Of a DNA stretch of 64,000 bases, positions 1 through 10,729 are shown piece after piece; position 1 is the first letter of the stretch; the number at the start of each line of letters is the position of its first letter. The notes beneath the pieces are model-generated. The model had not been told where the DNA came from. It saw nothing but the letters and a program-made list of their open reading frames with translations, and searched no databases. A program made the position numbers and the translations under genes. The stretch comes from Nigrospora sphaerica. Its lineage: Eukaryota; Ascomycota; Sordariomycetes; Amphisphaeriales; Apiosporaceae. The stretch spans positions 4,821,446 to 4,885,445 of the forward strand of contig JAGVVL010000022.1 in NCBI GenBank assembly GCA_018287875.1, given 5' to 3'.

Positions 1-521
1 GCTGTTTCTTTACCTGTTGCTGCGTTAACTTTACGCACGATCTCTTCGTAGGTGCGGCCTTCAGTTCCTGCGGCCTTAACCGTTACCTCCCGTTCGTGTC
101 GAGGAGGCAGAGTCTTGGCTACCTGGGGGGCCCTGGGCACTGGGGCTACGGTAAGGGCTGTAGCGGCTACAGCGTACGTCTTAGGAGCTTTGATTTCCTT
201 ATAGATAGCTTGCAGCGTGTTCTCGATAGCATTGATACGTCTTTCGACGCTGGGCTGGTTGTCCGATTCCTTGGCCGCCGTCTCTAAGACCGGAATGGCG
301 GCTTGAACCGCTGCGGCTAAGGCCGCAATGTTGACTTCACCAGCTAGGAAGCGTTTAAAGTCGTCTATAGTGCTGCGTATATCCTCTGGACTGCGTCCAG
401 GTGTTGTAATGCTGTCTGGCGATGGTGTTCTTGAGTCCGGAGGTGACGGCTCGGGGGGTGGGGCGGGCCTATGGCGGCTCCCACCGCCCGCGCTTTGCCT
501 CGAGGGTGGTGAATCGACCAT
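1..521 (-). CDS. LINE-B ORF1 (gag-like), N-terminal part
   Basis: Reading leftward from the ATG at 521-519, the frame stays open for about 173 codons to the window edge. The product begins MVDSPP and is rich in Pro and Ser for about 45 residues, then becomes helical and Ala-rich. It parallels the ORF1 protein starting at 58208, which later carries CCHC zinc knuckles; those lie outside the window for this copy. In non-LTR retrotransposons such proteins bind element RNA and form ribonucleoprotein particles. Because this frame has no stop, the copy may be less damaged than others here, but only the first third is visible. Confidence 0.7.
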   Translation of the reverse strand, partial: MVDSPPSRQSAGGGSRHRPAPPPEPSPPDSRTPSPDSITTPGRSPEDIRSTIDDFKRFLAGEVNIAALAAAVQAAIPVLETAAKESDNQPSVERRINAIENTLQAIYKEIKAPKTYAVAATALTVAPVPRAPQVAKTLPPRHEREVTVKAAGTEGRTYEEIVRKVNAATGKET

Positions 522-635
522 TTCTAGGCTAAATGAAGCCCTAGGAACAGTTTCCGGGCTATCCGGTAGCTTATAGAGTCGTGGTTGTGGAGTTATCGCT
601 ATGTGGGGTCGGTTTCGAAAAAGTTTTTTTTTTCT
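1..635 (-). mobile_element. LINE family B, copy 1: 5' end, cut by the window edge
   Basis: This is the minus-strand counterpart of the first 600 or so bases of the element at 58090-62938. The leader with a poly-T/poly-A run, the start codon region and the ORF1 beginning all match. Its 5' terminus lies near 635, where the sequence switches abruptly to LINE family A. The rest of the element lies beyond the left edge. Unlike most repeats here it shows few RIP-type changes. Confidence 0.85.
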
Positions 636-651
636 TTGAGTGATATAGATA

Positions 652-1760
652 AACGACACAACATCCGACGATCGGTGCTTGCCAAGATTGCTCACGCCTT
701 AGATAGCATTATCGAAGAATACCGCGACGAAGATAAGGAACTAGCTGCGGAGATCACGAAAGGTTTTACGGCGTTTCTATAGGGGAAGACCGGGGACACA
801 ATTTGCCCCCACCTAAAAGAACGCCTCCTACCGGAGACCAGCCCGACCCGTGTGGAACCTCTCGGGGCCCCCACGCGCAGCTAGGCCGACATCGCACGAG
901 CGGGACAGAAACCACCGCCTCAAGACGGTGCAAACAAGCGGATCCAGCAAGCGAATCAACGAGAGGATCTCCGAGTTCTCGTGAGGATCCCAGAGGCACA
1001 CCGAAACTGGGCACATGCCCAATATAACTTCGCCCTACAACAGGCCGTGTGTAAGACCCTCGACCTATCTCTGGTCGACGTCCCCAATATCTACCATACA
1101 GCTACGGGCGTCGCCGTCTGCTTAAGAAATAAAGAAACAAAGGAGATACTTCTCCAAAGGAAGGAAGAACTAGCACGAAGCCTCCGAGTTAACGCAGTCG
1201 AGGTCCCGGTCACGTGGGTTAACTATGTGGTCCCCGGCTACCCGACACGCCTTCCGAACATCTTCGGCGAGACATTCGAGACCGAAGCACTCTTACGAGA
1301 TAAAGTTATTACGCAAACCGGCGTCGAGCTAGTAAGCGTGCGCTGGTCGCGACAGGAACCGATACCGGGGACAAACAAGAGATCATGCATTGTCTCGTTC
1401 CTACAGAAAGTCCTTCCGTTTCGGCTCTTCGCAGCGAGCGGGCTCGCCCGTCTAATCGAGAAGCGCACGCCTCCTAGTCGACACAACCTAGGATGCCAAG
1501 GATACCACCCGAGCCGAGTCTACACACGAACTGATAAATGCGAGAACTACAATGCCCGGCTCCTAGCAAGACATAACCACCCACAGCCGTGCCAGGAACG
1601 CCCACGATATACGAACTGCTACAGGCCAGCTCTAGCGAACCACAAGAACTGTCCGGCGAAGCCAGTGGTGAAGAAGGGCAAGTTAGTACGCCCTACACGA
1701 AATGAGCTCGCTAAGATCCGCCAGACAGGCAGCCTTCTCTATAAGACAGCCCAACCCTAA
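652..1760 (+). pseudogene. LINE-A ORF1 (gag-like) remnant
   Basis: One frame can be followed from about 652 to the TAA at 1758-1760, with in-frame TAG stops near 780 and 880. The last 260 codons (from 981) are open. The product has a basic C-terminus with Cys/His clusters around 1490-1670 that look like eroded zinc knuckles: spacing CxxY and CxxC, with several Tyr where Cys is expected, consistent with TGC/TGT to TAC/TAT changes by RIP. The role would be RNA binding in the retrotransposon particle. The copy is non-functional. Confidence 0.7.
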
Positions 1761-2034
1761 GGAACAAGCCAGGGAGACAACACATAAGAGGAATCTAGCT
1801 TAAGATTAGACACGCCTAATATCGACAGGAACACCGTCGATATGGCTATGGAGGACCCGACTCACACACCCCCGGAAGCCCTAGGAAGACGACCTCAGTT
1901 CACCTAAGAGAACAAGACAAAGCGCAGCCAACGGAACATCCCACGCATCAACTACCGCGTGCTCGACAGCATAGCTAGTGTGGACTATGAATAGGGCAAG
2001 CGATTGGACGCACTCGACACGCACTAGGTTAGGA

Positions 2035-5000
2035 CGACAAGTCCTACAGGTGGCGCAGGCCAACGTGGGTAAATCGTCACTAGCCCACACGGCCTTACTA
2101 CAGCAATACTGGGAGGACTATATAGACGTGATTCTCGTGTAGGAGCCATCCGTTATAAACGACGGCAGGAACAGATTCAACTCGCACCCAGGCTATAGTG
2201 CTTACGTCCCAGTCGACCACTGGGACAGCACTTCCACCCAGCCCCGGGTCATGACTTATATCCAGAAAGACAGCAGGCTAAAGATAAGGTTAAAGAGGCC
2301 ATGGAAGACCAGAGATCTCCTATAGCTTGAGATCGACCACTTCACCTTTATTAACATATACAGACCCCTAAATAAGCCATTAAGCCAGGCGACACGACTC
2401 CTCTTAGCCTTACAACCACCACCCAATTGTGTGGTCGCGGGGGACTTTAACGCATAGTACAACGCCTGGGACCCAGATATCCGACAAACCCAGAACGCGG
2501 GGCTCGAGATCCACGACTGGGCCGTCGCGAATGGACTCAGCTATATAGGAGAGATAGGAGTCCCGATAAACGTGGCGGGGCATACTATCGATCTAACATT
2601 CTCGAACATCCCTTTCGCTATAGCGGTGGTAGACTCTAAACTCTAAATAAGGGCAGACCACGAAACGATCCGACTCTCCATTTTAAGGAACGGTCGTATA
2701 TTTAGGATACAGTATCGATACTCTATACCGGAAAATAAGCTGAAAACCTTCGCCGGCATTATCGAACTAGGTCTGCAAAGCTGCACGCCACTCCCTCCGA
2801 CACCTACAACAGACCAGCTGGACCTGCAGGCGACGAAGATCCTGAGCCTTTTACGAAAAGCGCTAGAAACGGTCGGGAAACAACCTATTAAAAACGGCTG
2901 TGACGCACTATAGTGGACCGACACCTGTCGGGAGGCCCGGGACGCATTCCGGCGAGTAAGAAGACATTGCCAAGGGGATTGGAGACACCTCGAAGAGCGA
3001 AAACATTTCCTCGCGGTAGTGAGATAAGAGAAGCGGAGATACTAGCGGCAGCGAATCGACTCGATCCAGTTAAACGAAGACTTATATAAGGTGGTTCAAT
3101 ATTATAAGCTATAGCCGGCCATTCTATCGCCCCCGCTCGTTATTGGGGACAAGACAATTGAAGACACGGAAGAGAAGGCACACGCCCTCTATAAGGCCCT
3201 CCTAGAGCGGTTCACGGACGCTGAAGACCTCGAGGGCGACCCTCTTGAGATCCCGACAATACCGCGGCGCGCCCTTCCCTAGGACACCTACATCTCCAGA
3301 GAGGAGCTAACAGCCGCCACGATTGCAGTGAAAAGCACCTCACCAGGAGTCGATGGCATCTCGGTAAGGCTACTTAAAGCGTGCTAGCATACTGTTTAAG
3401 AGCCGATACGATCCCTCTTCTAGGCCTGCTTACAGATTGGCCACCACCTACGCCTATTCCGAACAGCCGAGGTCGTGATATTACGGAAACCGAATAAGAA
3501 AGACCTCTCAAACCCTCGCTCCTAGCAACCGATTGCCCTCCTCTCCTGTTTTAGGAAAGGCCTCGAAAGGCTCGTCGTAAGGCGGATCGCTAACATAGCA
3601 CTCCTATATAAGGTAGTCAGCCCACAACAAGCGGGCGCCTTACCAACACAAGCAGCTTCGGACCTCCTTACCTACTTAACACACAAGATTGAACACTCCC
3701 TAAAGACTAGGCGTACAACCTCGATTCTCACCTTAGATATGAAAGGCGTATTCGACGCAACGTTTAAGAAGCAGCTTATACTCCATATAAAACAATAGGG
3801 CTGGGCTACACCGCTAGTGAAGTTCGTGGGCTCCTTTATAGAAGAAAGACAAGTGCGGATTCGACTCGAGGATGTCATAACAACACCACAGACGATCCAA
3901 TGCGGTCTGCTATAAGGTTCCCCCGCCTTCCCTATCCTCTTCCTCCTATATATCGCAGATATCCTGCTCGAGGACACAAGACACCGATTCGGATACGCGG
4001 ATGATATATGCTTTTACTAAGAAAGCAAGTCCCTCTAAGAGAACGCACGACAGCTATCGAACGACTTAAACGACGTCCTAAACTGGGGCCGAGAAAATAA
4101 GGTCACGATCGACCTAGAGAAGAGCGATCTGCTCCACTTTACATACGGAAAGAACCCGGAGGGACTTCCGAGTATCTCAGTAAGAGACCACGGCCTCACG
4201 GTGCACGCCTTAAAGAAGCCCGTACGATAGCTCGGCGTTTAGTTCGACCCGAAGCTTCGGTTTACAGAGCACGTGAAGAGGAAAGCGGCACAAGCGCGGA
4301 ACGTCGTACGACACCTCCGGAGCCTAGCCAACACCCAGCGAGGCCCTCCGCTAAGAGCCCTCCGGAAAGCCATCTTTACCTACGTTCTTCCTATTCTCAC
4401 CTACAGGGCCGAGGCATGGTACGGGGGGCGCACGAAGACCCGAAAGATCGTTAGCAAAGAACGCAGTACGGAAGTGGCAACCCGGTAAGAAGCGCACATA
4501 GATAAGATAGACCGGGTCTTAAGAGAAGCGATACGGGCTGTTCTACCTATATAGAGGACAACGCCGACAGCCACGCTATACAGGGACGCAGGGGTCCTAA
4601 CGGTACGAATCGCACTAAAAGCGGCGTTCTATCACTTCGGACAGCGGCTCCAGTCGGTGGACAAGGACCACATGCTAACAGCGCGAACGGCACTACGGCC
4701 CTACCCACCAGGCCGCTGCTACGGCTCTCTACAGCCAGCACGGACCAGACTCCAAAGAGCAGCCAGACTCCTACCTAGTTATCCGCAGCCACAGTACCTC
4801 CCAAGGAGATACACACCGGTGCAGGAGCCGCCGAAAGACAAAAAGACAGCGGCGAAGGACTTTACAGCGTGGCAGTCGAAGCTTCCCGATACCCACCTCG
4901 TAGTCTTCTCGGACGGGTCGAAAGGACCTAACGGGGCTGTCGGCTAGGGCTTTGCTATCTATAGAAACAGACGGAAACTGTACTAAGACAAAGGACGACT

Positions 5001-5830
5001 GGGCCTTGCTGACGTCTTTAACGGAGAAGCCGTCGGAGCGTGGCAAGGTCTACGTCGAGCTTATCGGGTGGACCCAGGCGCGACAATCCACGTCTACTTA
5101 GATAATACGTCGGTCATTCGGGGCCTCACAGGAAACGCGCCGAAAAGCTCATAAGAGGCCTTCCTCGCCTTCCAAGAGCTAGCAACGATTGCCGACGTCC
5201 ATGTTCGATGGGTGCCAGGCCACGAAGGGATCCAAGGTAACGAGGAGGCCGACAGGCTTACGAAGGAAGGAGCAGCACTGCCCATAAGCGCCCCTTCCTA
5301 GGCTACCTACGCGGGCATAAAGAGACTCCGAAAGACGATCGTTAAGGACCAGTTCGCAAAGTGGTGGGAGGAAGCCTCCCAGGGCTGCAAACGTTACCGA
5401 AAACTTGGATTCACTATAGCAACTCTCAAGACACCAAAGGAGCTAGATCTCCCCAGATAAACACTCCACAACTTTCTTGCACTCTGGTTAGGGCACGGAG
5501 ACTTCGACTAGTACCATAAGAAGTTACAATATAGGTGGTACGATCGATACACGTGCCGATTATTACGAACACCAGAGCACCTAGTCTACTGCCGCAAAAC
5601 GCGAAGGCACCAGGCCCGATAGCCAAAGTTCGACCCCGAACCGGAAACCTTATAAGCATACTGGCAAAGGCTGATACACAGCCCAGAGCAGTTTCAACTC
5701 TTTACTTCCTTAACAAAGTACTACGAGGACATATGCCCACCATCGACAGGCAGTAAAGGTCACTCTACGTAAGGCAATAGCCACCCAGACAGAACCAGCG
5801 CCGGGAACAAACTCGCACGGAGGAGTGATG
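2035..5830 (+). pseudogene. LINE-A ORF2 remnant: endonuclease, reverse transcriptase, RNase H
   Basis: Read through its stops, the frame shows an apurinic-endonuclease-like block at about 2040-2640 (GDFNA near 2440, then DLTFSN). A reverse transcriptase follows at about 3300-4260, with SPGVDGIS, LDMKGVFDATF and the catalytic box FGYADDICF near 3985. An RNase H block lies at about 4890-5290, with VVFSDGSKG and WVPGHEGIQGNEEAD. A Cys/His tail lies near 5560. More than 20 in-frame stops are present, nearly all TAG from CAG or TGG, the pattern expected of RIP. The order EN-RT-RH fits Tad/I-clade LINEs. It cannot encode a working enzyme. Confidence 0.85.
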
Positions 5831-5965
5831 GAGACAGCTAGACTAAAAGATTGCCATTAGGCTCGATATGCGGGATATCCAGATATGTAGATAGACTCTC
5901 GCACGCCAGATGCCCCCTGGGAGGCGGGACATTGTCCCAACACGGCGATAAATACAAAGAAGAAG

Positions 5966-6833
5966 AAGAAGATGGGCTAACGCCTAACGACCTATCGTGA
6001 GATCAGTTACACGCATCCGTACCATCGTCAACCAGTTATCCAGTCAAGCACCTTCAGCCAGTCAGTCACTCAACGACCAGTGTTCAAGCAGACAGACGCT
6101 CTCTGTCCCTGATTGTACAAACCCTACGTCACGCAGTACTTAGGTATAGCGCTTCGTTACACTAGTCGCTACTTTAAACGCCGCCGCTATCTTTTCCGGC
6201 TTCGCTTACACCTTTCTAACTTAGGCATAACGGCTGTCCTTCTAGCTTATCGCGCCGGGACTGAGCCTCCCGACTGCGTTATCCTTCGCCTGCTAGCTGT
6301 TTAGTTCCGTCGAACTAGACCCGCCTAACGAAGACCCGGACGATCCCACTGTCCAGTTTCTTATCCTGCTTTTCGCGTCACCCGATACCTTCCGATCGCC
6401 GCCGGGCTCCGATACGCTAATAAGTAGCGACCTGCGCTTCGCGTGGCCCTGGTGCCAGGTGGACGCGTATAACGCGTGCCTTTACCTCACTAACTCGGAC
6501 TACGCGTCGCTCTCCTTCGACGACGGCGTGCGCCTAGTGACCCCGTTCGGGCTTGGGGCCCACGGTTACGCACACATTGCAGACGGCGCCCGTTTCGGCG
6601 AAAATAAAGAGGCCCGAGGTCCCGTGGGTGCACCGGGGCTTTCGTTTTACTCGCTATTCTAGCCCGGCTACTCGCCCTTTATCGAGTCTTATAAGGCCCA
6701 GTTAATGTAGGTCCTATAGGTATGGACCTGTCTTATCGAGCGCGGCGTTTAAGAAGTCGGTTTAGACGGGGTCTTAGGCGGTATAGATAAATAGCACGAG
6801 GCCGACACTACGATTCGATAGGTAGATTATATT
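5966..6833 (+). other. Unassigned segment with short open frames between two LINE-A copies
   Basis: The first 150 bases are rich in CAGTCA- and CAACCAG-like words. Frames at 6113-6304 and 6459-6662 are open. The downstream frame can be read back to about 6305 and forward through TAG stops to about 6790. Its product is acidic and aromatic, with the stretch DLRFAWPWCQVDAYNACLYL, which I do not recognise. The CpA-poor stop pattern after 6662 suggests another RIP-affected repeat whose other copies lie outside the window. Confidence 0.35.
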
Positions 6834-8320
6834 ATTCCTATTAGATAATAAATAAATAATATATGCTACTATAAGGGGGGATAATAACCTTATCTACTAA
6901 ACTGGATATCGTAAATATATATAGGCTATTAAAAGCAGGATTTATTAACTAGCAGGTCCTTACGTTTTAAGTATTATATAGCCTTGATCTTTACTACAGA
7001 TATAAAAGATATATTTAACGCCACTTTTAAAAGGTAACTTATACTCTGTATAAGATAGTAAAGCTAGGCTACTTAGCTTATTAAGTTTGTAGGCTTCTTT
7101 ATAAAAGAAAGACTAGTATTAATCCAACTCGAGGATATTATAATAGAGCTATAGGTGATCGATTTAATACGGCCTACTATAAGGATCCCCCGCCTCCCTT
7201 ATCCTCTCCTTTCTATATATTGCAGATATTCTACTTAAGGATAAAAAACACCGATTTAAGTACGTAGACGATATCTGCTTTTATTAGATAAGCAAGTCCT
7301 TTTATAATAACGCACACTAGCTAGCGAAAGACTTTAACAACGTTTTTAACTAAGGTAAAGAAAACAAAGTCACGATCGATCCAGAAAAAAGCAAGCTACT
7401 TTATTTCACCTATATAAAGGAGCTAAAGGAGCTCCTTAGTATAACAGTATAGGACTATAGGTTAATAATACACGCCTTGGACTAGCCTATATAGTAGCTT
7501 AGCGTTTAATTTAATATAAAGCTTCGTTTCACGGAGCATATAAAGAAGAGAGCGGTATAAGCACGGATACTTATCCAGCACCTTCGGAGCTTAGCAAACA
7601 CCTAGCGGGGCCCCCCTTTAAGAGCCCTCCGGAAAGTTATCTTTACCTGCGTCCTTCCTATACTCACATACAGGGCCGAGGTATAGTATAAAGGGCGTAT
7701 AGAGAACTAGAAAACAGTAAGCCGGTAGTTCGATTTGGAGGTGCCGACCTAATAAGAGGCGTATATAGATAAAATAGATAGGGTCTTAAAGGAAGCTGTA
7801 TAGGCTGTCCTACCTGTATAGAAGATAACACCGATAGCCACGTTATATAGGGACGTAGATATCCTGATAGCACGAATCGTATTAAAAAGGGCGTTCTCCT
7901 GCTTTAAATAACGGCTCTATTTAATAGATAAAGACGATATACTGATAGCACGTATAGCGCTATAGCTGTACCCTCCTAACATTGGCTACAGTTCCTTACA
8001 GCCAACACGGACTAGACTTTAAAGAGCAGCTAGACTCCTGCCCGATATTCCGAGGCCATGTTACCTCCCGAAGGGATACATGCCAAAGTAAGAGTCGTAG
8101 AAAGATAAGAAAACAGCGGCGAAAGAGTTCACCGCGTGGCAGTTTAAGATCCCCGACACCCATCTCGTCGTCTTTTCGGACGGGTCGAAGGGACCGGGCG
8201 CGATAGTGGGCTGGGGTTTCGCCATATATAGAGATAGGCGGGAAAATCAGCTAGGGTAAGGGCCAACTAGGCCTCGCGGAGGTTTTCGACGGAGAGGCTG
8301 TCGGAGCGTGACAGGGCCTA
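6834..8320 (+). mobile_element. LINE family A, copy 2, part 1 (RT region)
   Basis: This is a very AT-rich, heavily decayed copy that aligns by eye with copy 1 from about 3690 onward (for example LTLDMKG-like words at 6980 and the RT box near 7260). It continues through the start of the RNase H region (SDGSKG at 8176). It breaks at 8319-8320 (TA), where a pogo-type transposon is inserted, and resumes at 10249. Confidence 0.8.
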
Positions 8321-10248
8321 AGCTCGTGTACCCCTTCGCGCGCCAAGGGCTTCACGCGCCACCGGTTTCAGCCATGCCTCATGGTGACCCCTGAATGCAA
8401 ATAATTGAATATCTCAACCGCCACGATAGCTATAACCTTACTAATTGGCCTCAAGAAATCACAATGCACTCCTCTGCCTCACTGACCTCTTCTTCATCCG
8501 AATCCAACAGGTCGACCCAGTCATCTGCGTCAGATTCTGCAGTAAGGTCCGATGCCCCTATTCCTAACTCCCTTTTAACTTGTCTGACCTCCCTTATGTT
8601 AACGAAGCGCTGTTGAGCGCTTAGCTTCATTTTGCGACGTTTCTGAGGCTTCTGATGTTCTAATGCAGCTGCTAACTGGTCCCTTTCATGTGAGGGTCGC
8701 GATCTGAGCGGATTTATCGTTAAGGGCCTTGCAGAGCTTCCGCGTGAGAAACCGGAATATTGGCCTATCATACGCAGGCTCCAAACCACGCATATCTCTA
8801 GTGATATCCACTAATTAGCGTGAGCTCTTTAGGGTCTGGAACACTATGGGCGATATCGCAGCCAGAGAATCGACCTCTTAAGGCCTCATTTCTGGTGTTC
8901 TGGGGCGCTCTCCAAGGTCCTGGTCCCTCTGCTGCGCCAGCCTGCTATTAAGCGGTTTGGAGCGGTCCCTAGGGAAGATGCCGGTCGCCAGCCAGCCTGA
9001 GGCTATATTGGCAGGGGTGAAGGCCACCTTCCTGGCTCTGTTCCATGCTTCCAGAAACTCAGGCTTCTTTGGATTCATGTTAAGGCTTAAGGCGCATGCC
9101 TCACGGAGTTTGTTCCGGTATGCCCTCTTTAACACCGAGAAGGACCCCAAATCCAAGGGCTGAAGGACCTGTGAGGAATGCGCTGGCAGAAAATCCAGCC
9201 AGACCTTAGCCTCCACGCAGGCCAGCATGAAGGGCTCATCGACGTGACTCCCATGGCCATCCAGAATGAGGTGTCTCCAACCGTCATGCGAAGGCTTCGT
9301 ATGCGGTAGAAATATGTCCGTCAGCTAACGCAGAGCAATGGTATTGTTGGTCCAGCCGGTTCCAGAGGTACAGAATTGCCAGTCGATAAAGTCCTCGTCA
9401 TCCACTTAGCCTGTGAACCATTGTTGTTGGACGTTGACCCCTTTAAAGATGACCAGGGGTGGTAAAACGCGACCATCTGCGCTTACACACTCCAATATGG
9501 TCACCCACTCACGATTTCCAGGATCCATAGTGTAGATCTTTCGCACAGAGGATGGGCCTATGACCAAGGGGTTGTCCCTAAGTCCAATCATGGTGCCAAT
9601 CTCATCCACATTATATGTGTCTTCGAGCAACACCTCTGCAAGCTAAGGATCGTTAAGGCGATCGAAAAACTCCTGGATATTAGCGCGTGACGCGCCATTG
9701 ATGCGCAGAAAATCGATGCCAGTAGACCGGATGGACTTGACTTCTGGATAGCGCCGGGAAAAACTTAGGTGCCAATGCTTTCCAAGGTGTTTCTGACCTC
9801 CAGAGTGACGATATATGCGTATAGCGAATAGGCGAAAACGGCTATGCGGTGGTGCCCAGCCTAGCCTGGCCTGCAGTAACACCCAATTAACTAAGTGTTG
9901 CTCCTGCGATGGAGCCAAGGCTTGTCTCTCTGCGTTGAACTCCCTTCGAGTTATCGTGCCTTCGATACGGCGGCGTAGATAGTCCTTTGAGACGTGGTAT
10001 TGCTTAGCGGTTGATCTCATGGACCGGCCGGCGGTCACCTCAGCCAAAGCCTGCTCTAATGGAGCTGGGTTCATATAGATAACCTCAAAAGAATAAGCAG
10101 AAGCAGAAGAATCTGCAGAACCAAGTCCCATGGCCATACGCCAAGTGTGAGGCTAAATATTCGCGAGTGACGGCCCAGGTGGCATCATGAGGCATGGCTG
10201 AAACCGGTGGCGCGTGAAGCCCCTGGCGCGCGAAGGGGTACACGAGCT
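8321..10248 (-). mobile_element. Pogo/Fot1-type DNA transposon T1 with 63-bp inverted repeats
   Basis: A 1928-bp element flanked by a TA duplication (8319-8320 and 10249-10250), inserted in LINE-A copy 2. The terminal inverted repeats (8321-8383 and 10186-10248) start AGCTCGTGTACCCC and match with about one mismatch over 63 bp. The transposase lies on the minus strand. Removing the element rejoins the interrupted LINE-A sequence at GGCCTA/CGCTAAG, which confirms the boundaries. The surrounding LINE is far more RIP-mutated than this element, so the insertion came later. Confidence 0.93.
8451..10137 (-). pseudogene. T1 transposase (Tc5/CENP-B HTH plus DDE_1), broken
   Basis: The likely start is the Met of MNPAPLEQAL (about 10075). 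An N-terminal helix-turn-helix (RSMRSTAKQYHVSKDYLRRR) is followed by a CENP-B-like DNA-binding region. The catalytic domain has the three acidic sites in the usual contexts: YNVDEIG (near 9615), ILDGHGSH (near 9265) and QPLDLGSF (near 9150). A basic/acidic coiled C-terminus follows. Four in-frame stops (near 9643, 9405, 9325 and 8880) are TAG or TAA of the RIP kind. The catalytic triad itself is intact, so damage is limited to nonsense changes. The family cuts and pastes at TA. Confidence 0.85.
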
Positions 10249-10729
10249 TACGCTAAGCCTATCAAATCGACCCAGGCGCGACAATCTACATCTGCCTAGA
10301 TAACACGTCGGTCATCTAAGGCCTCGTGAGAAGCGTATTAATAAGCTCATAGGAAGTTTTCCTCGATTTCTAGGAGCTAGCGATAATAACGGACGTCCGC
10401 ATTCGATGGGTACCGGGCCACGAGAAGATATAAGGAAACGAAGAGGCTGACAGGCTTGCGGAAGAAGGGGCAGCCGTCCTAGAGAGCCTTAGGACCCCCG
10501 CCACCTATATTGGCGTTAAGAGGCTCTGAAGGACGATCAACGGGAGACAGTTTGCTATATAGTAGGAAGACGCCTCCTAAGTATATAAGCGCTACCGAGA
10601 ACTCGGTTTTACAGAGGCTTCTCTTAAGGCTTTAACGGAGCTAAACCTCCCTTAACAGCTTCTTTATAACCTCCTCGCCCTCCGATTAAGCCACGGAGAC
10701 TTTAACTGGTACTATAGGAAGTTCGGGTA
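10249..10729 (+). mobile_element. LINE family A, copy 2, part 2 (RNase H region)
   Basis: Continuation of the interrupted LINE: it matches copy 1 from about 5060 to 5530, including the RNase H motif WVPGHE at about 10408. It ends at the TA (10728-10729) that is the target of transposon T2. Confidence 0.85.

Larger units (their letters stand above)
636..5965 (+). mobile_element. LINE family A, copy 1, RIP-degenerate (gag, EN, RT, RNase H)
   Basis: A non-LTR retrotransposon of the Tad/I type with two consecutive coding regions, both broken by many TAG and some TAA stops. ORF1 occupies about 640-1760. ORF2 runs from about 2035 to 5830 with endonuclease, reverse transcriptase and RNase H blocks. 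The 3' end is near 5950-5965, where a run of AAG triplets follows a terminus shared with copy 2 at about 13022. Its 5' end abuts LINE-B copy 1 near 636, so the true start may be missing. Confidence 0.85.

Noticed and set aside
636..5965. Programmed stop readthrough or an altered code with TAG as a sense codon
   Set aside because: Intact host genes nearby never use internal TAG, and TAG arises exactly where CAG or TGG is expected under CpA-to-TpA mutation.
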